Shown here piece after piece: positions 7,399 to 16,391 of a DNA stretch of 64,000 nucleotides (positions are counted from its first letter, which is position 1; each line of letters opens with the position of its first letter). The DNA lies in the NCBI RefSeq assembly GCF_019219025.1, contig NZ_JAHUWN010000021.1, forward strand, positions 1 to 64,000, in the 5' to 3' direction. The position numbers were made by a program, and so were the translations under genes. The notes under the pieces were generated by a model. The model made no database searches, was not told the DNA's origin, and was given only the letters and a program-made list of their open reading frames with translations. The DNA is from Bacillus sp. sid0103. Its GTDB lineage: Bacteria > Bacillota > Bacilli > Bacillales_B > DSM-18226.

Positions 7399-9142
7399 GG
7401 TTTTCCTCCCCCTTTACCGGTATGACAAACGAAACCGTTGTACCAATGTTTACTTCACTCATAATGGTAAGTCCACTTTTTAGACGATCAGGATAGTATA
7501 ATTCCAAGCGTTTGTGAACATTGGAAATCGCCATTCCGTTGCCGTTTTTAGAGATGATTCCGCCTGATTGAATGGCCTGTTTAATAGAATCTAATTTTTC
7601 TTGATGGATTCCCGGGCCGTTATCTTCAACAAGTATTTGCAGGTACTCTTGATCCGCCGTTGGTTGAATCGTAACCGATATCGTACATGGCTTCATCGTA
7701 TTCCCTGCTCCATGCAGAACCGCATTTTCGACTAACGGCTGAATCAACAGTTTTGGAATTTTAACGTGTCCTGTTTCAAGAGGCAGGTTTGACTTCCATT
7801 TTAAGTGATCACCAAAACGCATCTTCATAATCTCCATATAGTCTTCAATATGTTGGATTTCGTTCTTTATTGGGACCCAATCTCCATCGTTTTGTTTGGT
7901 TATTGTATATCGGAATAAGTTTGACATGGCCACGACAAACTCTGCCAGCTCTTCCTCATCCTTATCCTCAAGCGTCCACTTAAGTGCGTCCAATGTATTA
8001 AACAGAAAATGGGGATTAATTTGCGCTTGTAATGCTTTTAATTCACTCCGACTTCGGGTAATTTCCTTTTGATATACCATTTTAATCAGATGATTGGTTT
8101 CTTTAACCAGTTGGTTATAGGTACTATTTAATTCATTGATTTCATTGACAGTGGTAACACTGGGGTTCATTGTTAATGAACCTGCGCTTGCCTGTTGCAT
8201 CGTTTTCGTTAATTTAATAATCGGCCTTGTAATAAAAGTAGATAGGAATAACGAACTGATCAAAAAGATAATGAATCCAATAATCCCAGAAATAATAATC
8301 CCTGATCGTAATACCGTAATTCCTTCTGTCAGAGCTTTAATCGGTGTTAAGATAACCAGTGTCCATTCGGTATCATTCGACATTTGTTTTGTCATCATAT
8401 ACTCCTGGTTATTCAATGAAAGAGTAGGAGCTTCATTTTTTATAATCGGTTTGAGAGACTTATTATAGTTTGATAGAATCGGCTTTGAATTTTGATCTAA
8501 TAATATCGAATACTGGTTTTCAATATTGGTTTCGTCTTGGTCCACGAACTGAAGATAATTTCGATAGATACTAATGAGCAGATATCCGCCATTTGCGTAG
8601 TTACGCCCCATTAAATTCACTCGTCTTAGAGCGAGGATGTTATCCGAGTTACGTGGATCATCACCGATCCAAACCAGTCGTCCATTCGCGTTATCAGCCT
8701 GCTGGATCCACTTCCCGTCAATTCTAGTGACTAAATTCGTATCATCTAATGGAATTAATCGGTTCATCGTATTTGTATAAAGTTCAAAAGAAAAAATCCC
8801 CTCTGTATTAGCTTGTATGGTAGTCACAATTCCCTCTAATTGCTGGCGCTCGGCAAAAGAAATAGGGTTTCCTCCATATGCTTTAGTTAAGGTTCTTTGA
8901 ATCGTATCATTCGTCATGACCAGTTTCGAGGCCATGCTAATTTGTTTATATAAAGATTCTAATCTTCCATTTGCCTCGACTGCTGTCTGGTGAATTTGTT
9001 TTTCAGCATTATTTTTCAGCAAAGTTGATACTCTATTAAAAGTTAACAGGCCGACAATCAATAAAACAATCAGCATAACGACTAAAAATACGACGAGTAT
9101 TTGATTTCGTAATGTGTTCCATTTGTGTAATTTTGAGAACAT
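7364..9142 (-). CDS. Sensor histidine kinase, YesM/LytS-type
   Basis: Membrane sensor kinase of 592 residues. A first membrane helix lies at about 14-36, then a large extracellular dCache-like sensing region, a second helix near 280-302, and a HAMP linker. The phospho-acceptor His is in LQAQINPHFLFNTLD. The ATP-binding domain shows LVENAVLHG (N box), DNGPGI and GNGMAISNVHKRL. It overlaps the response-regulator gene by 35 bases and is divergent from the YesL-like gene across a 173-base promoter region. Kinases of this class commonly sit beside CUT1 importers and sense their sugar. Confidence 0.92.
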   Translation of the reverse strand: MFSKLHKWNTLRNQILVVFLVVMLIVLLIVGLLTFNRVSTLLKNNAEKQIHQTAVEANGRLESLYKQISMASKLVMTNDTIQRTLTKAYGGNPISFAERQQLEGIVTTIQANTEGIFSFELYTNTMNRLIPLDDTNLVTRIDGKWIQQADNANGRLVWIGDDPRNSDNILALRRVNLMGRNYANGGYLLISIYRNYLQFVDQDETNIENQYSILLDQNSKPILSNYNKSLKPIIKNEAPTLSLNNQEYMMTKQMSNDTEWTLVILTPIKALTEGITVLRSGIIISGIIGFIIFLISSLFLSTFITRPIIKLTKTMQQASAGSLTMNPSVTTVNEINELNSTYNQLVKETNHLIKMVYQKEITRSRSELKALQAQINPHFLFNTLDALKWTLEDKDEEELAEFVVAMSNLFRYTITKQNDGDWVPIKNEIQHIEDYMEIMKMRFGDHLKWKSNLPLETGHVKIPKLLIQPLVENAVLHGAGNTMKPCTISVTIQPTADQEYLQILVEDNGPGIHQEKLDSIKQAIQSGGIISKNGNGMAISNVHKRLELYYPDRLKSGLTIMSEVNIGTTVSFVIPVKGEENHVEYKDNFNRG

Positions 9143-9315
9143 ATAATCGCCCTTTTAGGATAGTTTTTATCTAATATATCGTATTTTGTCGAATTCCGTA
9201 ATATTATTTTAAAAAATCAAAAATCTGTCAATTTTTTAAAAGTTAGTCATGTTCAATATAGGTTCAATGGTCTATAATTGTATAAAATTAAGCACCATAA
9301 AGAAGGGGAATTTTT

Positions 9316-9930
9316 ATGAATAAGCTATCAATGAGTGGTCTTTATACCCTGACCGAGTGGATCACTAAGTTTGCCTATGTTAATTTATTATGGATTGGCT
9401 TCTCACTCCTTGGACTCGTGTTGTTTGGAATTAGCCCTGCGACCGTGGCAATGTTTACAGTTATACGGAAATGGATCATGGGTGAAAGTGATATCCCTGT
9501 GTTTCAAACCTTTTGGGGCACCTATAAAAAAGAGTTTTTTAGAAGTAATGGATTAGGACTGGCTCTCGCTATATTAGCCAGTATTATTTATATTGATCTG
9601 AACTATATAAAAATCGATAGTAGCATTCAAATTCCTTTATACCTAATTATTTTCGCGATGTTCATGACGGTATTGTATATATTCCCCGTTTACGTTCACT
9701 ATGAAGTTAAGTTTATCCAATTGTTTAAAAACGCTTTCTTCATCATGCTAGTGAATCCGGTTCCTAATATTATGATGATTATTGGGTTTATCGCTGCGAT
9801 TTTTGTCATGAGGTTTATACCGGCACTACTGTTTATCTTTGGCGGGAGCATTACGGCGGGAATCATCATGGCATCCTGTTATCTAGCGTTTCAAAAAATC
9901 GAAAAGAAAAAAGGGCATGCAGCAGCTTAA
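9316..9930 (+). CDS. YesL-like DUF624 membrane protein
   Basis: A 204-residue integral membrane protein with about five helices and the family's N-terminal pattern (amphipathic WITKFAYVNLLWIGFSLLG, then a helix with GISPATVAMFTVIRKW). DUF624 proteins accompany YesM/YesN-type systems and CUT1 sugar importers in Firmicutes; their molecular role is unknown. The start has GAAGGGG upstream. A TATAAT-like box at 9272-9277 may be its -10 element. It diverges from the sensor kinase and converges on the deacetylase gene. Confidence 0.85.
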   Translation: MNKLSMSGLYTLTEWITKFAYVNLLWIGFSLLGLVLFGISPATVAMFTVIRKWIMGESDIPVFQTFWGTYKKEFFRSNGLGLALAILASIIYIDLNYIKIDSSIQIPLYLIIFAMFMTVLYIFPVYVHYEVKFIQLFKNAFFIMLVNPVPNIMMIIGFIAAIFVMRFIPALLFIFGGSITAGIIMASCYLAFQKIEKKKGHAAA

Positions 9931-9968
9931 CACTCATAGAATTACTCATGTGAAACTGGAGTAGCAAA

Positions 9969-10004
9969 AGGAAGCACAAACTCTTATTGTGCTTCCTCTT
10001 TTTT
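9969..10004. terminator. Bidirectional terminator
   Basis: Perfect 11-bp stem AGGAAGCACAA/TTGTGCTTCCT with a 7-nt loop, T-run on the plus strand and AAAA on the other side. It serves the YesL-like gene and the convergent deacetylase gene. Confidence 0.8.
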
Positions 10005-10605
10005 ATGCTAATTTTAATAGTTCGCTGACGGTAACTAGTTGATAGCCTTGTGATGTTAACTCAGAAACTAGCTTTCGAACCGCTTCTATCGTTTGTGAAC
10101 GGTCCCCATAGCCATCATGAAAAATTAAAATACTGCCATTTTTTATCCCTTCTCTTGATTTTTCGAGGATGTGCTCCACACCGGGCTGTTCCCAGTCCTG
10201 AGCCTTTAAATTTAGTGCACCAATCATGGGATATCCCTTCTGCTCGATTAATGAAACCGTGTTCTGATTATAATCTAGGTAAGGAGGACGAAAGACAACA
10301 GGTTTTCGTCCGGCCAGCTCCTCTATTAATTTCTCATTTTGTTCGATTTCCTCTAAACATTCGGCAGTACTTAACAGAGATAATTTCGGGTGAGTGAAAG
10401 TATGATTTCCGATTTCATGTCCCAGGGAAGCAACTTGTTTTACCACCTCAGGATATTTCTTCATTTGCTCACCAATCATAAAGAAGGTAGCTTTTCCAAC
10501 TGCCTCTGAAAAAATCTCTAATACTTGGGGTGTATAGGTGGGATTGGGCCCATCATCAAACGTAATCGCCACTGCCTTACGCGATGTAGGAACTTCGTTA
10601 ATCAA
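10003..10605 (-). CDS. Polysaccharide deacetylase (CE4, NodB domain)
   Basis: Metal-dependent deacetylase of 200 residues made only of a NodB domain. Motif 1 TFDDGP (Asp17, Asp18), motif 2 HxxxH as His68 and His72 in GNHTFTHPK, motif 3 RPPYLDYN, and a late LIFHDGYGDR are all present. There is no signal peptide. The start appears to be a TTG with a G-rich RBS, 12 bases after the aldo/keto reductase, so it is co-transcribed with the xylose genes. CE4 includes peptidoglycan, chitooligosaccharide and acetylxylan deacetylases. The operon favours intracellular removal of acetyl groups from imported xylo-oligosaccharides, which remains inference. Confidence 0.85.
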   Translation of the reverse strand: MINEVPTSRKAVAITFDDGPNPTYTPQVLEIFSEAVGKATFFMIGEQMKKYPEVVKQVASLGHEIGNHTFTHPKLSLLSTAECLEEIEQNEKLIEELAGRKPVVFRPPYLDYNQNTVSLIEQKGYPMIGALNLKAQDWEQPGVEHILEKSREGIKNGSILIFHDGYGDRSQTIEAVRKLVSELTSQGYQLVTVSELLKLA

Positions 10606-10617
10606 AGTGCCCCCCCC

Positions 10618-11601
10618 TCAATACGGACCTCTAATATTATCCTTTACTTTTTCCTGATAGAATCGTTGAATCTCATGCTTTTCTTCTTCTGAGAATGGTT
10701 TTGTCTGAAGTGCTGAGAGATTTTCCTCAACCTGTTTAACATTCTTAAACCCAGGAATAATACAAGTAATCTCATTTTGGTCCAAAATCCAGCGCAGGGC
10801 CGCGCTCGCCATCGATTTCCGGCCTTCTGCAATCCACCTTAACTGATCAGCTAATTCTACGCCCTTGCGGAACCCGAGACCTGCAAAGGTTTCCCCAACA
10901 TTAAAGGCCTCTCCATTTTCATTAAAACGACGGTGGTCATCAGCTTCAAAAACATGCTCAGCCGTAAACTTACCAGTGAGCAGACCGCTGGCAAGCGGTA
11001 ATCTTACGAGAAGCCCTACCCCTTTTTGATAAGCCTCCGGGATTAATTTCTCTAAAGGCTTTTGGCGGAACATATTAAAGATGATTTGCAGGCTCTTCAC
11101 ATTTGGATATTCCAAACAAATAAGACCTTCTTCAACAGTTTCCACACTAACTCCATAATGACGGATTTTTCCTTCCTGCTTCAGCCGATCCAGTACTTCA
11201 AAAACACTGCCATCCTTCAAAATCTCCGTTGCCGGGCAATGAATTTGATACAAATCAATCGCCTCTCTATTCAAACGGCGAAGACTGTCTTCACAATAGT
11301 CACTGACTTTTTCATAGCTATAATTTTTCGGATCAAAAATGTCGCCCTGACGGCAAAACTTTGTTGCGACATAAATCTGGTCTTCCCTGCCTTTTGTGGC
11401 TTTGGCCAGTAACTCTTCACTATGACCGTCCCCATATACATCTGCGGTATCAAAAAAGTTAACACCCTGGTCAATCGCATATTCCAAAGATTTCAGTGCT
11501 TCTGTGTCATTTGTTTTCCCCCAAGCACCACCGATTGCCCATGTGCCAAAACTAACCTCACTGGTCATGATTCCTGTATTACCTAGTTCACGATAATTCA
11601 T
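10618..11601 (-). CDS. Aldo/keto reductase
   Basis: NAD(P)H-dependent reductase of 327 residues, (alpha/beta)8 barrel. The catalytic tetrad is visible: Asp and Tyr in FDTADVYGDG, Lys in VATKFC, His in YQIHCP. The GFKNVKQVEENLSAL stretch is the usual cofactor phosphate-binding region. It has a clear RBS (AAAGGAG) and sits between xylB and the deacetylase, so it is part of the xylose operon. Possible roles are reduction of a sugar aldehyde or an aldose-type side product; substrate is not determined. Confidence 0.88.
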   Translation of the reverse strand: MNYRELGNTGIMTSEVSFGTWAIGGAWGKTNDTEALKSLEYAIDQGVNFFDTADVYGDGHSEELLAKATKGREDQIYVATKFCRQGDIFDPKNYSYEKVSDYCEDSLRRLNREAIDLYQIHCPATEILKDGSVFEVLDRLKQEGKIRHYGVSVETVEEGLICLEYPNVKSLQIIFNMFRQKPLEKLIPEAYQKGVGLLVRLPLASGLLTGKFTAEHVFEADDHRRFNENGEAFNVGETFAGLGFRKGVELADQLRWIAEGRKSMASAALRWILDQNEITCIIPGFKNVKQVEENLSALQTKPFSEEEKHEIQRFYQEKVKDNIRGPY

Positions 11602-11621
11602 GTTATTAACTCCTTTATAAA

Positions 11622-11645
11622 GAGAGCTGACCTAGGCCAGCTCTC
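11622..11645 (-). terminator. Intercistronic hairpin between xylB and the reductase gene
   Basis: Perfect 8-bp stem GAGAGCTG/CAGCTCTC with an 8-nt loop, followed by TTTAT on the minus strand and then the RBS of the next gene. It is a weak terminator or processing site. Confidence 0.5.
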
Positions 11646-11647
11646 CG

Positions 11648-13147
11648 TTACTTTCTAAACTCTCTTAATTGCTCATTTAATTCCTTTGTTTGTGTATACA
11701 CTTGTTGATAAATACTAAATAGCTTTTTATATGCTTCCACATTTTCCTGAATCGGATCATAGGTTTTTGAAGTTTGGATAAATTCTTGTGCACATTCTTT
11801 TAGGGACGTATACCAGCCGCAGCCGTAAGCTGCTAACATTGCTGCACCCATTCCAGGACCTTGCTCGCTTGTAAGCTTTTCAATTTTTGCGTTAAAAATA
11901 TCTGCCTGCATTTGCAGCCATGTGTCGTTTTTCGCTCCACCGCCAATAGAGATAATTGAATCAATCGTCTTACCGCTGCTTCTAAAAATCTCAATCGATT
12001 CATGTAAGGAGAATGTAATTCCTTCAAGCACTGCACGGGCAAAGTGCTTACGCTCATGGGAACCATCGACCCCAATAAAACTGCCGCGAATCGTTGAATC
12101 CGCATGCGGCGTTCTTTCCCCTACAATATAAGGCGAAAATAATAATCCGTTGCTTCCTGTCGGTACTTCATCCACACCTGCTAATAGCTGTTCAAATGCT
12201 TCTTCCTTTGCAAACGAATCTTTAAACCAGCTTAAACTATAGCCTGCTGCGAGAGTTACTCCCATGGTATAGTAAGCATTTTCTTCACTGTGATTAAAAT
12301 AATGAACCTTTCCCTCAAAATCGAGGTCATTTCGTTCTTCATAGGAAAGAACAACTCCAGAGGTTCCGATACTGCATAAGGTTTTTCCTTCCGTTAAAAT
12401 CCCTGAACCAATGGCACCGCAAGCATTGTCAGCTCCACCCGCGAACACTTTTACAGCTTCAGACAATCCCGTTTCTTGGGCAAATTCAGCTTTAACAGTA
12501 CCCACAAATGCATGAGATTCTACTAGCGAAGGACAGAAATCAGCTGAAATACCAAAGGCTTCTATTATTTCATGACTCCATTTGCGTTTTGCTACATTTA
12601 ATAGTAAGGTTCCTGCAGCATCAGAGTACTCCATATGAACGTTTCCAGTAATTCGGTAACGCAGATAATCCTTTGGAAGCAAAAATACGCTGGCACGTTC
12701 AAAAACTTCAGGTTCGTTTTCTTTTACCCAGAGAATTTTAGGTAAAGTAAAGCCCTCAAGCGCAGGGTTCTTCGTTACTTCTAATAAACGCTGACTGCCA
12801 ACAACATCGTAAATCTCCTGGCATTGTTTACTCGTCCTTGTGTCATTCCATAGAATCGCATTTCTTAGTACTTGGTTGTTTTCATCTAATAATACAAGAC
12901 CATGCATCTGCCCAGAGAAAGAGATACCCTCGATATCGTTTACGTCTCCATCGAATTGTTCAATGAGGTCCGCTAATCCAGCCGAGGTCTTTTCTACCCA
13001 TTCTTCCGGGTCTTGTTCACTATAGCCTGATCTTTCAATAATGAGAGGATATGATTTGGACACTTCTTTGCAAACTTCACCATGTTGATTGACAAGTAAT
13101 ATCTTTACTGCACTCGTTCCAAGGTCAACACCAATTACGTATTTCAT
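11648..13147 (-). CDS. xylB: Xylulokinase
   Basis: Phosphorylates D-xylulose to xylulose 5-phosphate for the pentose phosphate pathway. The 499-residue FGGY-family protein has the phosphate-1 motif GVDLGTSAVKI at its N-terminus, the MHGLVLLD substrate region, the FSPYIVGERTPHAD segment and the C-terminal adenosine motif GGGAKNDTWLQMQADI. The frame is open to 13201 but the ATG at 13147 has AAGGATG upstream and matches the family start. It follows xylA by 79 bases, separated by a strong hairpin that probably reduces xylB relative to xylA. Confidence 0.95.
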   Translation of the reverse strand: MKYVIGVDLGTSAVKILLVNQHGEVCKEVSKSYPLIIERSGYSEQDPEEWVEKTSAGLADLIEQFDGDVNDIEGISFSGQMHGLVLLDENNQVLRNAILWNDTRTSKQCQEIYDVVGSQRLLEVTKNPALEGFTLPKILWVKENEPEVFERASVFLLPKDYLRYRITGNVHMEYSDAAGTLLLNVAKRKWSHEIIEAFGISADFCPSLVESHAFVGTVKAEFAQETGLSEAVKVFAGGADNACGAIGSGILTEGKTLCSIGTSGVVLSYEERNDLDFEGKVHYFNHSEENAYYTMGVTLAAGYSLSWFKDSFAKEEAFEQLLAGVDEVPTGSNGLLFSPYIVGERTPHADSTIRGSFIGVDGSHERKHFARAVLEGITFSLHESIEIFRSSGKTIDSIISIGGGAKNDTWLQMQADIFNAKIEKLTSEQGPGMGAAMLAAYGCGWYTSLKECAQEFIQTSKTYDPIQENVEAYKKLFSIYQQVYTQTKELNEQLREFRK

Positions 13148-13169
13148 CCGTATCATCCTTTTCTTATAA

Positions 13170-13203
13170 AAATGTGCTGGAGTAATATACTGCCAGCACA
13201 TTT
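13170..13203 (-). terminator. Hairpin between xylA and xylB
   Basis: 11-bp stem AAATGTGCTGG/CCAGCACATTT with a 12-nt loop, followed by TTTTTAT on the minus strand. Partial termination here would leave more xylA than xylB transcript. Confidence 0.7.
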
Positions 13204-13226
13204 TCTATGATTATATAAAGTAGTAA

Positions 13227-14558
13227 TTAAACAGTTACACTTGAAAGTGTTTCTAGTAAATATTGATTAATTAAAGCTTTTAGGCGCTCTGTTCTGCCTG
13301 AGATGTTTTTAATTTCTGTTAACTGAAGTGCATAAGCTTCAAGTTCACGGAAGTTTGTTTTTCCTTCTACGATGTCTAAGCCAATTCCTTTTGTATAGCT
13401 GCTGTAACGCTCTTCGATAAAGCTATCAAGGACTTTATCTTCGATTAACTTGTTAGCAACTTTTAGGCCGATCGCAAATGCGTCCATACCAGCAATATGT
13501 GCGTGGAATAGATCTTCTGCTTCAAATGAACCTCTTCTTACCTTTGCATCGAAGTTTAAGCCGCCTTTTCCTAAGCCGCCATTTTTCAGAATTTCGTACA
13601 TGGCTAATGTATTGGTATACAAGTCAGTTGGGAATTCATCTGTATCCCATCCAAGCAGTGTATCACCTTGGTTAGCATCAACAGATCCAAGCATTCCGTT
13701 AATACGAGCAGTTCTTAATTCGTGCTCGAACGTGTGACCAGCTAAAGTAGCGTGGTTTGCTTCAATATTAAACTTGAAGTAGTCTGTTAAATCATATTTT
13801 TGCAAGAATGCTAGACCAGTAGCCACATCGAAATCATATTGATGTTTGGTAGGCTCTTTTGGTTTTGGCTCAATTAGGAATGGTACGTTTAGGCCGATTT
13901 CTTTCGAATAATCTACTGCCATATGAAAAAAGCGTGCTAAGTTATCTTGTTCCAACTTCATGTCCGTATTGAGAAGTGTTTCGTAACCTTCACGTCCGCC
14001 CCAGAATACATAGTTTTCTGCCCCAAGCTCTTTTGCTACTTCTAACGCTTTTTTCACTTTCGCTGCAGAGTAAGCAAAAACATCTGCATTTGGAGCAGTA
14101 GCCGCACCATGAACATATCTAGGATTAGTAAACATGTTTGCCGTGTTCCACAGTAATTTTGTCTTGCTTGTTTTCATGTATTCTTTAATCATCGCAACAA
14201 TTACGTCTTGGTTCTCATTTGTTTCTTTTAACGTGCTTCCTTCTGGAGCAATATCGACATCATGGAAAGCAAAGAAAGGAACATTTAATTTTTCAAAAAG
14301 TTCAAATGCAGCTTCCACGCGCGCTTTCGCTAAATCTAATCCTTTAAGATGATCCCACGGACGGATTGCAGTACCTACTCCAAATGGATCGGTACCATCT
14401 GCAGTAAATGTGTGCCAGTATGCAACGGAGAAACGAAGAATTTCTTCCATTGTTTTGCCGTTTATTTTTTCTTCTGGATTATAATACTTAAATGCTAAAG
14501 GGTTTTTAGATGACGCACCTTCAAATTGAATTTTTTTAACTGTTTCGAAATAAGCCAT
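13227..14558 (-). CDS. xylA: Xylose isomerase
   Basis: Converts D-xylose to D-xylulose with two divalent metals. The 443-residue length is typical of the long (class II) xylose isomerases. The catalytic His99 is in [13 protein letters not shown]; metal-site segments include the [13 protein letters not shown] strand, [17 protein letters not shown] and [16 protein letters not shown]. The ATG at 14558 has GGAGGAAT upstream. It is the first gene of a xylA-xylB-reductase-deacetylase operon, with a good promoter, a XylR-type operator and a cre-like site upstream. Confidence 0.97.
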   Translation of the reverse strand: MAYFETVKKIQFEGASSKNPLAFKYYNPEEKINGKTMEEILRFSVAYWHTFTADGTDPFGVGTAIRPWDHLKGLDLAKARVEAAFELFEKLNVPFFAFHDVDIAPEGSTLKETNENQDVIVAMIKEYMKTSKTKLLWNTANMFTNPRYVHGAATAPNADVFAYSAAKVKKALEVAKELGAENYVFWGGREGYETLLNTDMKLEQDNLARFFHMAVDYSKEIGLNVPFLIEPKPKEPTKHQYDFDVATGLAFLQKYDLTDYFKFNIEANHATLAGHTFEHELRTARINGMLGSVDANQGDTLLGWDTDEFPTDLYTNTLAMYEILKNGGLGKGGLNFDAKVRRGSFEAEDLFHAHIAGMDAFAIGLKVANKLIEDKVLDSFIEERYSSYTKGIGLDIVEGKTNFRELEAYALQLTEIKNISGRTERLKALINQYLLETLSSVTV

Positions 14559-14600
14559 GGGGTTATTCCTCCTAGTAATTTAATAGTATTAGATTAACTA

Positions 14601-14614
14601 TGTAAATGCTTTCA
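14601..14614. promoter_or_regulatory. Candidate cre site (CcpA) upstream of xylA
   Basis: TGTAAATGCTTTCA differs from the TGTAANCGNTTNCA consensus at one core base (T for C). It lies between the -10 box and the xylA start, a position expected for carbon catabolite roadblock repression. Confidence 0.6.
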
Positions 14615-14626
14615 CTTCATAATCAA

Positions 14627-14655
14627 ATTATAGCACCACAAACTTAGTTTGTCCA
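14627..14655 (-). promoter_or_regulatory. Sigma-A promoter of the xylA operon
   Basis: On the minus strand TGGACA (14655-14650) is separated by 17 bases from TATAAT (14632-14627). The -35 box lies within the XylR-type operator, so repressor binding would block polymerase. Confidence 0.75.
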
Positions 14656-14672
14656 TTAGATAAACTAAGTTT
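14640..14672. promoter_or_regulatory. XylR-type operator of the xylA operon
   Basis: Perfect inverted repeat AAACTTAGTTT - 11 bases - AAACTAAGTTT. Its core, CTTAGTTTGT-N9-AAACTAAG, is repeated with the same spacing before xynP (CTTAGTTTGT-N9-AAACAAAG). The TTAGTTTGT half-site matches known Bacillus XylR operators. No xylR gene is in the window. Confidence 0.8.
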
Positions 14673-14773
14673 ATAAAAGGATTTTTAACATGGGCCTCAT
14701 CTGCCATCGCTCCTTTTTCATCCCAATTATTTGTAGACATTCCTACAATTCTTAAAATGAACTTAAAGAGAAA

Positions 14774-14816
14774 GCTGATTTCAAAAGGATTTTTGAGCAC
14801 TCTTTTTGAAATCAGC
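14774..14816 (-). terminator. Terminator after the GH5 gene
   Basis: Long stem GCTGATTTCAAAAGG / (C)TCTTTTTGAAATCAGC, followed on the minus strand by TTTCTCTTT. It separates the GH5 gene from the xylA promoter. Confidence 0.65.
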
Positions 14817-14880
14817 CTTTAATTAGTGTGAAAAAATATTTTTTATTCGGTTCCGTTGATTATAGAATGCTGTATTTCGT

Positions 14881-16362
14881 TTAATTATTTCCTACCTCAA
14901 CTTTTTCATTTGTGTGTTTTTTCAATACCTCAAGCAAGCCTTCGTTAACTTTGCAGTTTTTAAAGGCAAACGACTGCATAATAAGGTCAATTTCTTCCTC
15001 GGAAAAATCTTTAAAAATCTTCGCATACTCAGGCTGGATCAGCGCGCCGGCATAGACAGTCAGAATGACTTGAGAAAGGCTGGAAAGATTATAGGCGTGA
15101 GACATTTCCGGATTGACCACTTCTTCCAAATGGTTAGCTAATTCCTCAACAGATTGTCTTGCCTTAAAGCCTGGCAGCCAAATCATCCAATCGTCTGTAT
15201 TTAATGTATGTTTCATTTTAAAAATGGAAGAAAGCCTCTGCATGTATTCCGATTCTGGATCAAGTGTCACTAATCCCATCACACCGACATCTTTATACGT
15301 CCAAGTGGTCCAATGAGCTCCAAATTCTTCAAAGATACTAAGTTGGTCATCCATCGCACGTAGGCGATCCGTAATTTCATTTTCTGGTCCATTATATACG
15401 GAACCGAACTCCCCTACCCATAAAGGAACATTATATTCTTGTGCAAACTCTGTACCTTGGTGATGATAAAATACTTCCTCTTGGACAGCCTTATCCCAGT
15501 ACTTTCCACTTTCTACACGGGCTGTTTTCGCATCTGCTACTCCAGGGTAAGCACCAGGTCCGAAACCGGCTGCCGTATAGTTATGGCTGCTGTATACAAG
15601 ATTTTTCGCAAAAGGAGCTTCTAAACCATCAAACAGCTTTGAATAGTTATCCCCCTCTAGGAAAATAATGTGGTCTGGGTCAATCGCGCGAATTGCTTCA
15701 ACGACGCGTCGGTAAATACGATTCATCCTGTCCCAGGCGGGTTGATAATTGCCAAAGAATGTATGTGGGAAATCGCCGTGCGGTGTATTCACACATGGTT
15801 CATTCATGACGTTATACCCAGCAATAACTCCTCTTCCTTTGTAACGTCGAGCAAACTCTTCCCATAAAGCGACAAATCGGTCTTGATACGTTTTGTCATG
15901 CCAGAAAAAGCTATGACGTACATCATTATCGGAATGCCAGTGAGTATTTTGGAAGCCCTGCACGGCATGAAGGTCAAGTATAACGTAAAGTCCATACTTT
16001 TCGCATAAATCAATGATCTCGTCTAAGCGTTTAAATCCCGATTCTTTGTAAGTAAATGGTGCCTCATCATCCTCAAAATGGCGATAATTTAAAGGAATGC
16101 GTATGGTGGTTGCTCCCCAGCTTTTAATAAACTGAATATCGTCTTCACCGAAGAAGTAATGCAGCATCCGGTCAAATAAAAATTCAGCTTTTTCCTTACC
16201 AATCACTTCAGCAACGGTATGACGAAGAGCGTGTTCCGTCCCGGTGTAACCATTAATAAAGTCTTCCATATTCATCCATCCGCCAATACAGGTACCTCTT
16301 AGTTGAATGGTGTTACCGGTAGAATCGGTAATTTTTTTATTTTTTACTTGAAGCAAGTCCAT
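14881..16362 (-). CDS. GH5-like intracellular glycoside hydrolase
   Basis: Cellulase-family TIM-barrel hydrolase of 493 residues. The acid/base is Glu188 in [10 protein letters not shown] and the nucleophile is Glu318 in [11 protein letters not shown]; the barrel strands [23 protein letters not shown] and [10 protein letters not shown] agree with GH5. There is no signal peptide, so it works in the cytosol on imported short glycans. The last 120 residues after the barrel are helical and I recognise no domain in them. The ATG has AAAGGAG at good spacing. It follows xynB by 29 bases, so it probably belongs to the xynP-xynB transcript. A beta-xyloside or beta-glucoside substrate fits, but the exact activity is open. 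Confidence 0.85.
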   Translation of the reverse strand: MDLLQVKNKKITDSTGNTIQLRGTCIGGWMNMEDFINGYTGTEHALRHTVAEVIGKEKAEFLFDRMLHYFFGEDDIQFIKSWGATTIRIPLNYRHFEDDEAPFTYKESGFKRLDEIIDLCEKYGLYVILDLHAVQGFQNTHWHSDNDVRHSFFWHDKTYQDRFVALWEEFARRYKGRGVIAGYNVMNEPCVNTPHGDFPHTFFGNYQPAWDRMNRIYRRVVEAIRAIDPDHIIFLEGDNYSKLFDGLEAPFAKNLVYSSHNYTAAGFGPGAYPGVADAKTARVESGKYWDKAVQEEVFYHHQGTEFAQEYNVPLWVGEFGSVYNGPENEITDRLRAMDDQLSIFEEFGAHWTTWTYKDVGVMGLVTLDPESEYMQRLSSIFKMKHTLNTDDWMIWLPGFKARQSVEELANHLEEVVNPEMSHAYNLSSLSQVILTVYAGALIQPEYAKIFKDFSEEEIDLIMQSFAFKNCKVNEGLLEVLKKHTNEKVEVGNN

Positions 16363-16391
16363 GTCTATTCCACTCCTTTCAATGCAATGTA

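Noticed and set aside
14612..14800. 62-residue minus-strand ORF upstream of xylA
   Set aside because: It overlaps the promoter, operator and terminator hairpin of the locus and resembles no XylR start.
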